NCBI RefSeq assembly: GCF_026626635.1
Contig: NZ_JAPNKA010000001.1
Location: forward strand, 7,874,001-7,938,000
Direction: 5' to 3'
Origin: Archangium lansingense
GTDB taxonomy: Bacteria > Myxococcota > Myxococcia > Myxococcales > Myxococcaceae
DNA: 64,000 bases
Both the position numbers and the translations under genes were made by a program. The notes beneath the pieces are model-generated. The model did not search any database. It saw only the letters and a list, made by a program, of their open reading frames with translations, and had not been told where the DNA came from. Position 1 is the first letter of the stretch. Every line of letters begins with the position of its first letter. Of this stretch, positions 9,095 to 17,781 are shown piece after piece.

Positions 9095-12000
9095 GGCCAT
9101 ACAGAGTAACCAGGCGAATAGGCGGCCGCAGGACCAGGCCAACCATAGACCACATCCCAAACGAACTGTTGGCAGTTGCTAAACAGAATGCTGTACTGAG
9201 GCACATCAGCAAGATAGCCACACACTCGCTCCACTGCCGCAGCCGAGTCCTCACAATCAAGAGGAACCACCTCCACGTAATTGCGACCCCCTAACAACGA
9301 GTCCTTGAGCGCCTTCAATGATGGGCTCTTATTATCAAACTTGCCATCAGGAAATCCGAAGACGCATTGCCAAGTCTGCGACGTATTTACCTTTTTGCAC
9401 GAGTAGTCATAGCGCATAACACGCCGTTCGGGATCGCATGTGTTCTCGGAATGGCAATAGACTTCAACAGCCACGCCCCAATGCTCGACGATACCCGCCC
9501 ACAGCTGTCGAATGATGAACGCGTCGCGACCATCCGAATCAATCCGCGCTAGAGGATTGTTTCCAGCATACGAGTAGACCGGCGGCGAGAAGCCCATCCT
9601 TGCAACTCTGCGAACCCAGTTCGGCTCTTGGTGCAGCGGCTCCGGCTGCAGATACCTGCCAATACTCGGGTCGTAGTACCGGTTCCAGTTCTCGAAGAGG
9701 TCCGTCTCCGCGTCATGGTACTGGCCGGGGAAGCGCAGGGGCGTCCAGAAGGGCTGCGCCCCCGTCTGGTAGCGCTGGTACTCATACGATTCCAGCACCA
9801 CTCCCGACGACGTGCCGGAATAGGACCCCCCCGGAACAAACTTCACCTGGGCGTATCCAGTCGAGGGCTGCCCCCAGCTAGACCAGACATTGCCATTGCC
9901 TGGACCTCCGATGCCCGTGGTGATTTGGGTTGAGGTCGCTCCGTCGAACAGACTTACTGAGCCCTCGCCATTCAGGTCCACCAGATGGAAGAGGACTCGC
10001 ATCCTCACCTTCATGGACGCGTCCATGGGCTGCGCCATTTCAGCCAGCACGGGAGCCTGGTTGTTGATGTCGAGCGGGTGCGCCGTCTCTCCGTGCAGAG
10101 CCACACGATTGACCTGGCCGAATGGATCGTAATCCGCGGCTCCCGCCACCTTCCCACTGCCATCCAACATCAGCACCGGCTTGCCGATGTGATCCGTCAC
10201 CGGGAAGTACACTCCACAGGCCGCGTCCTCACCGTTGCGCACGCAGTCCGTCGACCAGTCCGACAGCCGGCTCCACGTGGTGCTCAGCTTGCCGCGAACC
10301 ATCGCCACCGGCCGTCCACCCAGCCACACGTAGTCATCCTGCGTGTAGTACGCCACCGGCGTGACAGCGCTGTTGCTCCCCCGGTCCACCAGCAGCTGGT
10401 TCTTCAGGTCGTGGAAGAACTCGTCCGAAGTACCGCCCGGGTAGCTCTTCAGCCGACGGCGTCCCAGGGAGTCGTAGTAGTAGTTGTAGAAGACCCCGTT
10501 CACTTCCACCGCCCGGAAGACGGTATCCGTGGCCACTCCCACCGACTGGCCATAGGCGAAGTCCACCACGTACGTCGGAGTTCCGTCCAACGTCCGTGCC
10601 CCTTCCTTCGAGGAGACCCGCCCATCCGCGTCGTACCCCAGGGAATACCCCAGGAGGCTACCCGTGCTGGACGAGCCCCAGCCCATCAGCCTGTCACCTC
10701 GAGACGAGGCCGCGTAGTTCAGGCTGTAGGCGGACCCATCGCGGCTCATGGTGGTGCGGTTGCCTCGACCATCGTACCCGTAGCTCCGCGAATCGAAAGC
10801 CCCGCCCGTAGCGGCGAAGTTGCCCGTAGGCCTGCTCGCCCCCGTCAACCTCAGGGTCCTGTCATAGCCGTACGTCTCCGTCCTTGGCGTCGTCTCCGTC
10901 AACAAACACGTGTCCGTGCGCACCACCTGGTCCGCCTTCCACGTGTACGTCCGCCGGTAGAGGTCCCCCGTCCCCGCGCCCATCGCCACCGTCCCCGAGG
11001 AAACGCGCAGGCTGCGCAGCCGGCCCGTCAGATCCGAGCCCGTCGCGGACGGGAAAGTCGCCGAGCAGCCCACCGGCGCCACCGAACCATCATCCCCCAG
11101 GCCATACTCCACCGTGCTCGACGTACTCGTCGTACTCGTGGTGGGGTGGGTCAGCGTGTAGCCACGCAACCCGCCATAGGGCTCCCAGGTGACATTGCTC
11201 AACAGCGTCTTGTCAGTCCATGCCGTGCCGTCGTGGAGCGACGCCTTGACCGACGCCACCCTGTCCTTGCCAGCACCCGTTCCATACACGAACGTCACCT
11301 TGCGCCCGTTCGGGTACGTCACCGAGGCAAGGTTTCCGTTGTTCGTGTAGGTGTAGAGGGTGTGGGGATTGGCGTTGGCCACGGTGCCGCATGTCGTCTG
11401 CCCTGCCCGCACGCGAATCTCCCCCAGAACCCGCCCCTTCTGATCATAGTTGTACCAGGTCTTTCCAAAGGAGTCCTCCCGGTAGCGCAGCCGTCCCTTC
11501 GTATAGGCCAGGGCCGTGCAACTCGCGGGGTACGAGCCCTGGGAATCGTAACCGAACCGGTAGAGGGTCTCTTGTTGCGTTGGGGACACGCGCACGGCCG
11601 TCTCCTGCCGCGAGAGCATGTCATAGGTATAGGAGACATACTCGTTTGCCTGACGCATGGCCTCCGTCTCCTTCAGGACCCTGTTGCCCCGCGCATCGTA
11701 AGCATAGCGCACCGGGCCATCGGCGTGTGGCAGCGACACCTCCACCACCTGGCCGAAGTCATCGTACGTGTACGTCGCCGCCGGTTGGCCGCACGTGTCG
11801 AAGGTGTCCGTCTCCAGGCAGCCCGTCTTCACCCCGGACACGTTGCCCTGGGCGTCGTACTTGAAGAGCGTCCGCTGGGCCACGCCGTCCGCCGGGAACT
11901 CGTCCACCTGCACCAGGCGGTTGGCCCTGTCATAGGCCATCGAGGAGCACAACTGGGACAGAGGCGTCCCGTCCTCCTGCGGGCCCATTCCCGCCTTCAC

Positions 12001-13650
12001 CCCGCCGCACCAGGCGGGCGGCTCGTTGAAGGGATGGCCCACGCCCGTGAGGTTGTCCGCACCGTCGAAGGACCTCGCCGAGTGGAAGCTTCCCGTCCCC
12101 TCGCCCTGCTTCTGCCACGTAGGCCGCCGGTGGGCGTCCGCCGCGTACTTCATCACCCGCCGCGTCTGCGCACTGGTGCCCGTCCACGACAGGTAGCGCT
12201 CCTCCTTCAGTGTTCCGTCCGGCCAGTAGGCATACACCACCTTCTCCGTCCACTTCGAGCCGTCCGGCAGCGAGGCCCGCGCCTTCCACTGCAACTTCTC
12301 CGTCAAGGTCCCACCCGAGCACGCATCCGTCAGCGTGCCCACCCGGTAGCAGAACACCTCGTAGTTCCCCTCCGGATACAGGACGGCCGACAGGTTCCGC
12401 TTATCCGCGTAATAGTACCGGGTGGTCACGGGCGACCAGCCATGTACACTCGTCAGCAGTCTGTCTTCTTCATAGGTGTTCGTGGTCTTCACACCATTGG
12501 CGTCCACGATCTCCTTGGCATTCCCCCATTCATCGTAGGCGGTATACCTCGTGTCCAGCGCGACGGAGGATGTGCGCGAAGGATAGACATAGACCGCCTT
12601 CAAACGGTTGCGCAGGAGGACCATGGCCTCGGCATTGGTGTAATATTCGTATTTCGTCACCGGATAATCGATGGTCGTACAATCCGTGGCGGCCTCGCTC
12701 GAAACGAGGCAGGGTCCGTGAACCTCCAGCGGGCGGCCCATGGGATCGGCGGAGGTACCAGACGAGGTAAAGTAGAAGGTGCCCACGATGCGCCGCACCG
12801 TCGTCCAGGTGCCATCGCTGGCACGCTCCCGCGTCATGCCGGACTCGAAGACGGCCTTTGTCCGGTTGCTGCCGGACTCGTACACGTAGAACGTGCGCTG
12901 ACGGTCCGCCGCGCCGCCCAGCACGCTCGCCTCTTCCCTCGATTGCACCAGTTGCTGGCCGTTGGAATAGGTGTAGCTGAAGGACTCCTGCTCCAGCGCC
13001 CCCGTGCCCGTCATGTCCGAGGCCCCGCGCAGCACCTGGGTCCGCTCGAGCTGCGGCGTGGCCCCTGGAGACGAATAGAAATACACCTCCCAATTGTCCC
13101 GCTTGTCCTTGCGCGCCACCTCACGGCCCGGGTTGCCGGGCGACGAGCACGTCCACTCCGAGCGCACGGAACCCGGGCTGCACGCCCAGCTCGAGCTACA
13201 CGTGTCCGTCGTCTGATACAGGCGGGGCTGGAGCTCCTGGCCATGGTTGGAGAGCGTTTCGTAGAAAGTCGACAGGCTGGCCGAGCCCTCGTTTCCATCC
13301 CCTCGTCCGGCGTAGGCGTCCGTCACCTGGCGCACCTGCGGTACCCGTCCGCAGCAATTGGAACCCGGCTGGCAACTGCCCACCATGGGCTCCCAGGAGA
13401 TGGACATCCCATACCCGCCACCCACCGCGGTCGACACGCGCCCATCCGAGCCATACGTGTGCCGGACCATCTGCACTGAGCCCAACTGCGAGCGCTGGAA
13501 CTCCCCAAAGGGGTAGAGGTAGCGCTCCAGACGCGAGCGGTAGCGGGCCTGCTCGACCCGTCCGGGCCGCTCCACGCCGTTCCACGAGATGTAGCTGTAG
13601 GTGACGGCGTCATACAGCGTGCCACTCCCCGCCTGGTCCTTGGTTCCCAT
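9091..13650 (-). CDS. RHS repeat protein, 5'-truncated by IS21 insertion, with C-terminal His/Cys toxin-like domain (RHS2)
   Basis: The frame is open for 1,519 residues from an ATG at 13,650 that lies only 6 bp inside the IS boundary. By alignment with RHS1 the first roughly 450-500 residues are missing, including the signal peptide, the Cys-rich part and the DPVNIVTG segment. The RHS core is close to identical to RHS1 up to YYDPSIGRYLQPEP. The final 144 residues (9,094-9,525) differ. They carry an early EHWGVAVEV and a late SNCQQFVWDV, a His-then-Cys order typical of LRAT-like permuted NlpC/P60 enzymes, so a cysteine hydrolase or acyltransferase toxin is plausible. No signal remains, so it is probably silent, or acts only as a donor of C-termini. 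Confidence 0.75.
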   Translation of the reverse strand: MGTKDQAGSGTLYDAVTYSYISWNGVERPGRVEQARYRSRLERYLYPFGEFQRSQLGSVQMVRHTYGSDGRVSTAVGGGYGMSISWEPMVGSCQPGSNCCGRVPQVRQVTDAYAGRGDGNEGSASLSTFYETLSNHGQELQPRLYQTTDTCSSSWACSPGSVRSEWTCSSPGNPGREVARKDKRDNWEVYFYSSPGATPQLERTQVLRGASDMTGTGALEQESFSYTYSNGQQLVQSREEASVLGGAADRQRTFYVYESGSNRTKAVFESGMTRERASDGTWTTVRRIVGTFYFTSSGTSADPMGRPLEVHGPCLVSSEAATDCTTIDYPVTKYEYYTNAEAMVLLRNRLKAVYVYPSRTSSVALDTRYTAYDEWGNAKEIVDANGVKTTNTYEEDRLLTSVHGWSPVTTRYYYADKRNLSAVLYPEGNYEVFCYRVGTLTDACSGGTLTEKLQWKARASLPDGSKWTEKVVYAYWPDGTLKEERYLSWTGTSAQTRRVMKYAADAHRRPTWQKQGEGTGSFHSARSFDGADNLTGVGHPFNEPPAWCGGVKAGMGPQEDGTPLSQLCSSMAYDRANRLVQVDEFPADGVAQRTLFKYDAQGNVSGVKTGCLETDTFDTCGQPAATYTYDDFGQVVEVSLPHADGPVRYAYDARGNRVLKETEAMRQANEYVSYTYDMLSRQETAVRVSPTQQETLYRFGYDSQGSYPASCTALAYTKGRLRYREDSFGKTWYNYDQKGRVLGEIRVRAGQTTCGTVANANPHTLYTYTNNGNLASVTYPNGRKVTFVYGTGAGKDRVASVKASLHDGTAWTDKTLLSNVTWEPYGGLRGYTLTHPTTSTTSTSSTVEYGLGDDGSVAPVGCSATFPSATGSDLTGRLRSLRVSSGTVAMGAGTGDLYRRTYTWKADQVVRTDTCLLTETTPRTETYGYDRTLRLTGASRPTGNFAATGGAFDSRSYGYDGRGNRTTMSRDGSAYSLNYAASSRGDRLMGWGSSSTGSLLGYSLGYDADGRVSSKEGARTLDGTPTYVVDFAYGQSVGVATDTVFRAVEVNGVFYNYYYDSLGRRRLKSYPGGTSDEFFHDLKNQLLVDRGSNSAVTPVAYYTQDDYVWLGGRPVAMVRGKLSTTWSRLSDWSTDCVRNGEDAACGVYFPVTDHIGKPVLMLDGSGKVAGAADYDPFGQVNRVALHGETAHPLDINNQAPVLAEMAQPMDASMKVRMRVLFHLVDLNGEGSVSLFDGATSTQITTGIGGPGNGNVWSSWGQPSTGYAQVKFVPGGSYSGTSSGVVLESYEYQRYQTGAQPFWTPLRFPGQYHDAETDLFENWNRYYDPSIGRYLQPEPLHQEPNWVRRVARMGFSPPVYSYAGNNPLARIDSDGRDAFIIRQLWAGIVEHWGVAVEVYCHSENTCDPERRVMRYDYSCKKVNTSQTWQCVFGFPDGKFDNKSPSLKALKDSLLGGRNYVEVVPLDCEDSAAAVERVCGYLADVPQYSILFSNCQQFVWDVVYGWPGPAAAYSPGYSVWP

Positions 13651-13742
13651 GGCGACTGTTGGCGTTCACGAGGAAGCGCGGAAATTTGGACCGGGAAGCC
13701 GGAGGTGTGCCGGGGGTCCGGCATCCCGGTCCGAGGAGAGGC

Positions 13743-14510
13743 TCAGCGCTTGGACTTCGCCTTCCTGGTCGTCGCGGCCTCCTCGGCCTCGCGGCGGCGG
13801 TAGCTCTCGCCTTCGATAGCGAGGACGTCCGCGTGGTGGATGACGCGGTCAATCAGCGCGGTGGCGCACGCGGCGTTGGGAAAAATGGTCGGCCAGTCCG
13901 AAAACGCCAGATTCGTGGTCATCACCAATGAGCGTTGTTCATACCTGCGCGCCACGACTTGAAAGAGGAGGTCCGCGTTGCGCGCGTCGTAGGCGAGGTA
14001 GCCCATCTCGTCGATGACGAGCAGGCTGGTGCGGCTGGTGTAGTGGCGCAGGCGGCGGTCCAATGCGCGGCTGGTGTCCTGGGCACCCAGGTCGAGCAGC
14101 AACTGGGAGGCGGTGACGAAGAGAGCGGAGTGCCCCTTGAGGACGGCCTGGTGGGCGATGTTCTGCGCGATCATCGTCTTGCCCAGTCCCTGAGGGGCCA
14201 CTATTACGACGTTGCGCGCGCGCTCCAGGAAATCCAGGCGCAAGGCGGACTCGACGGCCTCGCGGTCAATCTTCTTGGGCCATCCCCAGTCGTAGTCCGC
14301 CATGGGCTTGAAGCGGCCAAGGCGGCTGCGAGACAGGCGCCGCTCGAGACTTCTGCGGCCGCGTTCCTTCTGCTCCTCGTCGGCCAGGTGCTCCAGCATC
14401 TCGGTAGCGCCCCACCTGGCCTTGGTGGCGCGGGCGATGAGGTCCGCGAGGCCCTGGGAGGTGGCGTGCAGCCCGAGGGAGGCCAGGCGGTCAGCGAGTG
14501 GAGTCGTCAT
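13743..14510 (-). CDS. istB: IS21-family helper ATPase IstB (copy 1)
   Basis: A 255-residue DnaC/IstB-like AAA+ ATPase that acts with IstA in target selection. It has a Walker A segment APQGLGKT and a Walker B-like LLVIDEMGYL. The C-terminal segment ALIDRVIHHADVLAIEGESYRRR is the typical IstB end. I chose MTTPLADRLAS at 14,510 because it overlaps the end of istA by 20 bp, as in other IS21 elements; the longer frame upstream is low-complexity. The size matches the family (about 250). Confidence 0.9.
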   Translation of the reverse strand: MTTPLADRLASLGLHATSQGLADLIARATKARWGATEMLEHLADEEQKERGRRSLERRLSRSRLGRFKPMADYDWGWPKKIDREAVESALRLDFLERARNVVIVAPQGLGKTMIAQNIAHQAVLKGHSALFVTASQLLLDLGAQDTSRALDRRLRHYTSRTSLLVIDEMGYLAYDARNADLLFQVVARRYEQRSLVMTTNLAFSDWPTIFPNAACATALIDRVIHHADVLAIEGESYRRREAEEAATTRKAKSKR

Positions 14511-16005
14511 CGGCGGAGTCCTTGTTAAGGAGGCGGTCATAGTCGGCGAGGGAGTGGGGGCGGGTGCGGGAGGCGGCGATGCGCGGGTCATCCGGCAGCA
14601 CCACGGTGAGTGGTGGAGGCTGACGCTGGCGGCGAGCGCGCTGCTCCAGGAGGTGGGCCACGGCGGGGGCGCTCACCGCCCCCTTGCGCAGGGCCTCGGC
14701 GAGGGCCTCATCCAGGGCACGTGCGCCGTGGAGCGTAAGTAACTTCAGCAACTGCGCCGTGTGGTGTGACAGCGAGACATCGCGCTGAGCGAGGGCAGCG
14801 AGGAAGCCCTCCGCCTGCTGGCAGGAGGCGCGCAGCAAGTCCCGGCCGCGCAGCTCGTGCGCGCGGGCCTTGGCGTCGGCGAGAGCGGCGAGGTGGCCGG
14901 GCTGCTCCAGGGTGCGGCCCTTCTCGAAGCAGCGCGGGTGGGAGGCCACCTCCTGGGAGCCGTCCAGCACGCGCACGCGTGTCTCGGAGGCCACGAGGGT
15001 GAGGGGCTTCTTCACCAGGGTGTGTGGAATGGAGTAGTCGTTGGAGTCAAAGCGCACGTAGGGCGTCTTGCCGGAGGCGACGGGGCGCACCACGTCCGTG
15101 GGAAACGGGTGTGCGGGCAGGGGCAGCAGCCGCGGGCGTTCCTCCTCGAGGGCCGTGGCGACGGTGCGCCCGGTGACGTCGCCGGGCAATTGGCGCGCGT
15201 GGGCCACCTCGGCCGCCCACCGCGCCGCTTGCGCGTTGAGGTCATCCACGCCGCTAAAGGTGCGCGCGGCGAAGAAGGAGTCGCGCAGGTAGCGGATGGT
15301 GCGCTCCACCTTGCCCTTCTCGTTGCCGCGGTAGGGGGCGCAGGGCTTGGGTGCGAAGTGGTAGTGGCCAGCCAATTCCAGCAGGCGCGGGTGGAAGCGG
15401 ATGGCGTCTCCGGCGCGCTCGAGCACCACGGACTTCAAGTTGTCGTACAGCAGCGCGCGCGGCACGCCCCCCAGCGCCTGGAAGGCCAGCACGTGGCCCC
15501 TGAGGAAGCTCTCCAGCGTCATGTCGAGGAAGAAGCGCGCGTAGAGGGCGCGGCTGTGGCCCAGCACCATGACGAAGCAGCACAGAGGGCGGCGCGTGTT
15601 GCCCACGGACAGCGTGCCGAAGTGTCCCCAATCCACCTGGGCCTCCTCGCCCAGAAGCGTGCTGCGGCGCAGGAAGGCCTCGGCGCGAGAGGTGGGACGC
15701 ACCGTGCGCACGTAGCGGCGCACCTGGAGCGGGCCACCCACATAGCCGCGCGCCTTCACCATGTGGAAGAGGCGCATGGCGGTGAGGCGTGGATGAGCCT
15801 CCAGGGTGGCTTGGATGAAGTCCTTGTAGGCATCCAGCAGCGTGGGCCTGACGGACTTCACCCCCGTGCCGCTGACGCGCTCGAGCGCCAGGGCGCGCCG
15901 CACGGTGTCGTGGTGCACGCCCAGCTCGGAGCAGATGGTGCCCACCTTCCAGTGCTCGGCGAAGTGCAGCCGGCGGATGCGGGCGGCGAGCTCGGGGGAA
16001 ATCAT
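14491..16005 (-). CDS. istA: IS21-family transposase IstA
   Basis: A 504-residue DDE transposase. The N-terminal HTH (ARIRRLHFAEHWKVGTICSE) is followed by the rve core with Asp125 (QVDWGHFG), Asp188 (LLYDNLKS) and Glu234 (NEKGKVER), then the C-terminal beta-barrel region. Length and all three catalytic residues are as expected, so the element may be active. It starts 9 bp after the accessory gene and overlaps istB at its 3' end. Confidence 0.92.
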   Translation of the reverse strand: MISPELAARIRRLHFAEHWKVGTICSELGVHHDTVRRALALERVSGTGVKSVRPTLLDAYKDFIQATLEAHPRLTAMRLFHMVKARGYVGGPLQVRRYVRTVRPTSRAEAFLRRSTLLGEEAQVDWGHFGTLSVGNTRRPLCCFVMVLGHSRALYARFFLDMTLESFLRGHVLAFQALGGVPRALLYDNLKSVVLERAGDAIRFHPRLLELAGHYHFAPKPCAPYRGNEKGKVERTIRYLRDSFFAARTFSGVDDLNAQAARWAAEVAHARQLPGDVTGRTVATALEEERPRLLPLPAHPFPTDVVRPVASGKTPYVRFDSNDYSIPHTLVKKPLTLVASETRVRVLDGSQEVASHPRCFEKGRTLEQPGHLAALADAKARAHELRGRDLLRASCQQAEGFLAALAQRDVSLSHHTAQLLKLLTLHGARALDEALAEALRKGAVSAPAVAHLLEQRARRQRQPPPLTVVLPDDPRIAASRTRPHSLADYDRLLNKDSADDDSTR

Positions 16006-16014
16006 GGGCCCACC

Positions 16015-16473
16015 TCACGGCGGACGGGCAGCCCTGAAGCGCCGGCCCACGTGGGTGCGCGCAAGGGTGGTGTGGCGCAGGAAGGGACTCTGACGCCCGC
16101 ACCAGGTGCAGGCGGGGATGGATGGCGGCGGTGCATGCGGCAGTGGCCTCGCTGCGCTCGGCTCCGCGGCCACCTGCGTGGCGGCCGGGGCCGGCGCGAC
16201 AGGCACACTCGCCGTCTGTGCCGCAGCGGCGGGAGACTGATGCGTCACTTTCTGTCGCCGCCGCTCCCGCCAGGCCGCCTGCCGCGCGGCATGCGCGTGC
16301 CGTCCGTCTCGGGTGCGCTGGTAGCGCGCACCCGCCGCGCGCATTGACTCCGCTCGCGCCCTTCGACTGCACGGTGGCCCGCAGTAGCGGTGGCCACGGT
16401 CGCACGCGGAGCAGAGGAAGAACACCTGCCGGCACTCGGGCCGGCCGCACACCACGAAGCGCAGCGCCTCCAA
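16015..16473 (-). CDS. IS21-associated Cys-rich (zinc-binding) accessory protein
   Basis: A 152-residue protein with N-terminal Cys clusters (CGRPECRQ, LCSACDRGHRYCGPPC) that would form one or two zinc knuckles. A basic stretch follows (RRARAESMRAAGARYQRTRDGRH), then a Pro/Ala linker and a final CTWCGRQ pair. It precedes istA by 9 bp on the same strand and lies inside the terminal repeats, so it belongs to the element. Similar small Cys/Arg proteins occur next to some proteobacterial IS elements from memory, but no function is established. DNA or transposase binding is a guess. Confidence 0.6.
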   Translation of the reverse strand: MEALRFVVCGRPECRQVFFLCSACDRGHRYCGPPCSRRARAESMRAAGARYQRTRDGRHAHAARQAAWRERRRQKVTHQSPAAAAQTASVPVAPAPAATQVAAEPSAARPLPHAPPPSIPACTWCGRQSPFLRHTTLARTHVGRRFRAARPP

Positions 16474-16757
16474 CGGGGGCTCCTCGCACGCGCCTGCTTC
16501 TGGCGCCGCGCCCCGGAGTGCGCTACCTCTTGCTCATCGGCCCGCCCGCCTCGCACACCAGGGCGCTCCTCCAGGACGGCCCTCCAGTCGCCTCTGGTGG
16601 GCCTTCCGTCTTTCTGGGCGCGCGCGGCCGTGGACTTCACCGGCGCACTCACCCCCCTCAACTTCTCGGCCGCACCCATCGCTGGGAGTAGTCTTGAAGT
16701 CAGGCAACCCCCGGCGACCCATGACCAGGAACCTGCGCTTCCTGGTGACCATCAACA

Positions 16758-16862
16758 CTGGTGGCGCCAGCCAGGCCTGAGGTGCCCCAGCTGGCACAGC
16801 CCGAGGTGGACCTGAGCAGCTATGACGCGCTGCTGGTGGAGCAGCGGGAGGTGGCCTCATGA
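16758..16862 (+). pseudogene. C-terminal remnant of a second istA
   Basis: In frame up to TGA at 16,860-16,862 the sequence ends PEVDLSSYDALLVEQREVAS, a typical IstA C-terminus, and overlaps the following istB start as ATGA. The homologous frame begins right at the edge of the first IS21 element. That element evidently inserted in, or deleted up to, this gene. Confidence 0.65.
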
Positions 16863-17686
16863 GCACCACCTCCACTTCCCTGCGAGCAGCGGCGAGCGCC
16901 GAGGGCGAGCAGCAGCAGACGCTGGCCATGCTGCTGCGAGCGCTGAAGCTGCCGGCATTCGCAGCCCACCACGAGGAGCTGGCCAGGCGCGCCGGACAGG
17001 AGGGCTGGACATGCCCGCACTACCTGCGCCAGCTGGTGGAACTGGAGCTGAGCGAGCGCCGGGGCCGACGGATAGAGCGGCTGCTCAAGGCCTCGGGGCT
17101 GTCCACGGACAAGACGCTCGCCACGCTCGAGCAGGAGAAGCTGCCGGCCAAGGTGCGCCGCCAGCTACCGGCCCTGTGCGAGGGTGGCTTCATCGAGCGC
17201 GCGGAGAACGTGCTGGCCTTCGGGCTGCCGGGCCGCGGCAAGACGCACGTGGTGAGCGCCATAGGCCACGAGCTGGTGCAGCGTGGTTACGAGGTGCTCT
17301 TCATCCCGGCGGTGCTGCTGGTGCAGCGGCTGCTCCTGGCCAAGAAGAGCCTGTTGCTGGAGAAGGAGCTGCGGCGGCTGGACGGCTACGACGCGGTCAT
17401 CATCGACGACATCGGCTACATCCAGCAGGACCGGGAGGAGATGGAGGTGCTGTTTACCTTCCTGGCCCAGCGCTACGAGAGGAGGAGTGTCCTGATTACG
17501 AGCAACCTGGTGTTTTCGCAGTGGGACCGAATCTTCAAGGACGCGATGACGACTGCGGCGGCGATTGACCGGGTGGTGCACCACGCGCTGATTCTGGAGC
17601 TCACCGGCGACAGCTACCGCAGCGAGAAGGCCAAGAGCCGGGAGACGGTCGACAAGGCCCCGCGTAGGGCGCCCGGGGACGAGTAA
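16859..17686 (+). CDS. istB: IS21-family helper ATPase IstB (copy 2, orphaned)
   Basis: A 275-residue IstB of a different subgroup from the copy at 13,743. It has Walker A GLPGRGKTH (family norm GPPGTGKTH), Walker B AVIIDDIGYI, and C-terminal AAAIDRVVHHALILELTGDSYR. It is full length. Its istA partner survives only as about 35 codons upstream, so the element cannot transpose by itself. It is on the opposite strand to the first IS21 element. Confidence 0.88.
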   Translation: MSTTSTSLRAAASAEGEQQQTLAMLLRALKLPAFAAHHEELARRAGQEGWTCPHYLRQLVELELSERRGRRIERLLKASGLSTDKTLATLEQEKLPAKVRRQLPALCEGGFIERAENVLAFGLPGRGKTHVVSAIGHELVQRGYEVLFIPAVLLVQRLLLAKKSLLLEKELRRLDGYDAVIIDDIGYIQQDREEMEVLFTFLAQRYERRSVLITSNLVFSQWDRIFKDAMTTAAAIDRVVHHALILELTGDSYRSEKAKSRETVDKAPRRAPGDE

Positions 17687-17781
17687 CACCACGGCACAGG
17701 AGGTGACCGACTCAGAGGCTCCGACGGACGTAGCGACGACTATGGCGACGATGAAGTGAACGCAGTCAGAACATCAACCCG

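Larger units (their letters stand above)
13657..16757 (-). mobile_element. IS21-family insertion sequence with an extra Zn-finger gene, about 3.1 kb
   Basis: The ends are marked by imperfect terminal inverted repeats. TGTTGGCGTTCAC..AGGAAGCGC starts at 13,657, and its counterpart TGTTGATGGTCAC..AGGAAGCGC reads inward from 16,757 on the minus strand. Between them lie, in transcription order, a Cys-rich accessory gene, istA and istB. One end cuts RHS2 and the other cuts the istA of a different IS21-type element. I could not find a convincing target-site duplication, consistent with later deletion. Confidence 0.75.

Noticed and set aside
9985..13479. Plus-strand open frame of 1,164 codons opposite RHS2, and similar long plus-strand frames opposite the PKS/NRPS genes (27,697-32,238; 32,254-34,323; 36,903-40,052).
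   Set aside because: They are antisense to well-supported genes, Arg/His/Pro-rich, with no motif or ribosome site. High third-position GC removes stops on the opposite strand.
1177..13650. RHS1 and RHS2 as one gene split by a frameshift.
   Set aside because: Each has its own core end, tip and immunity gene, and the acyltransferase tail and terminator lie between them.
13657..16757. Target-site duplication flanking the IS21 element.
   Set aside because: The bases next to the two terminal repeats do not match convincingly; deletion after insertion probably removed one side.
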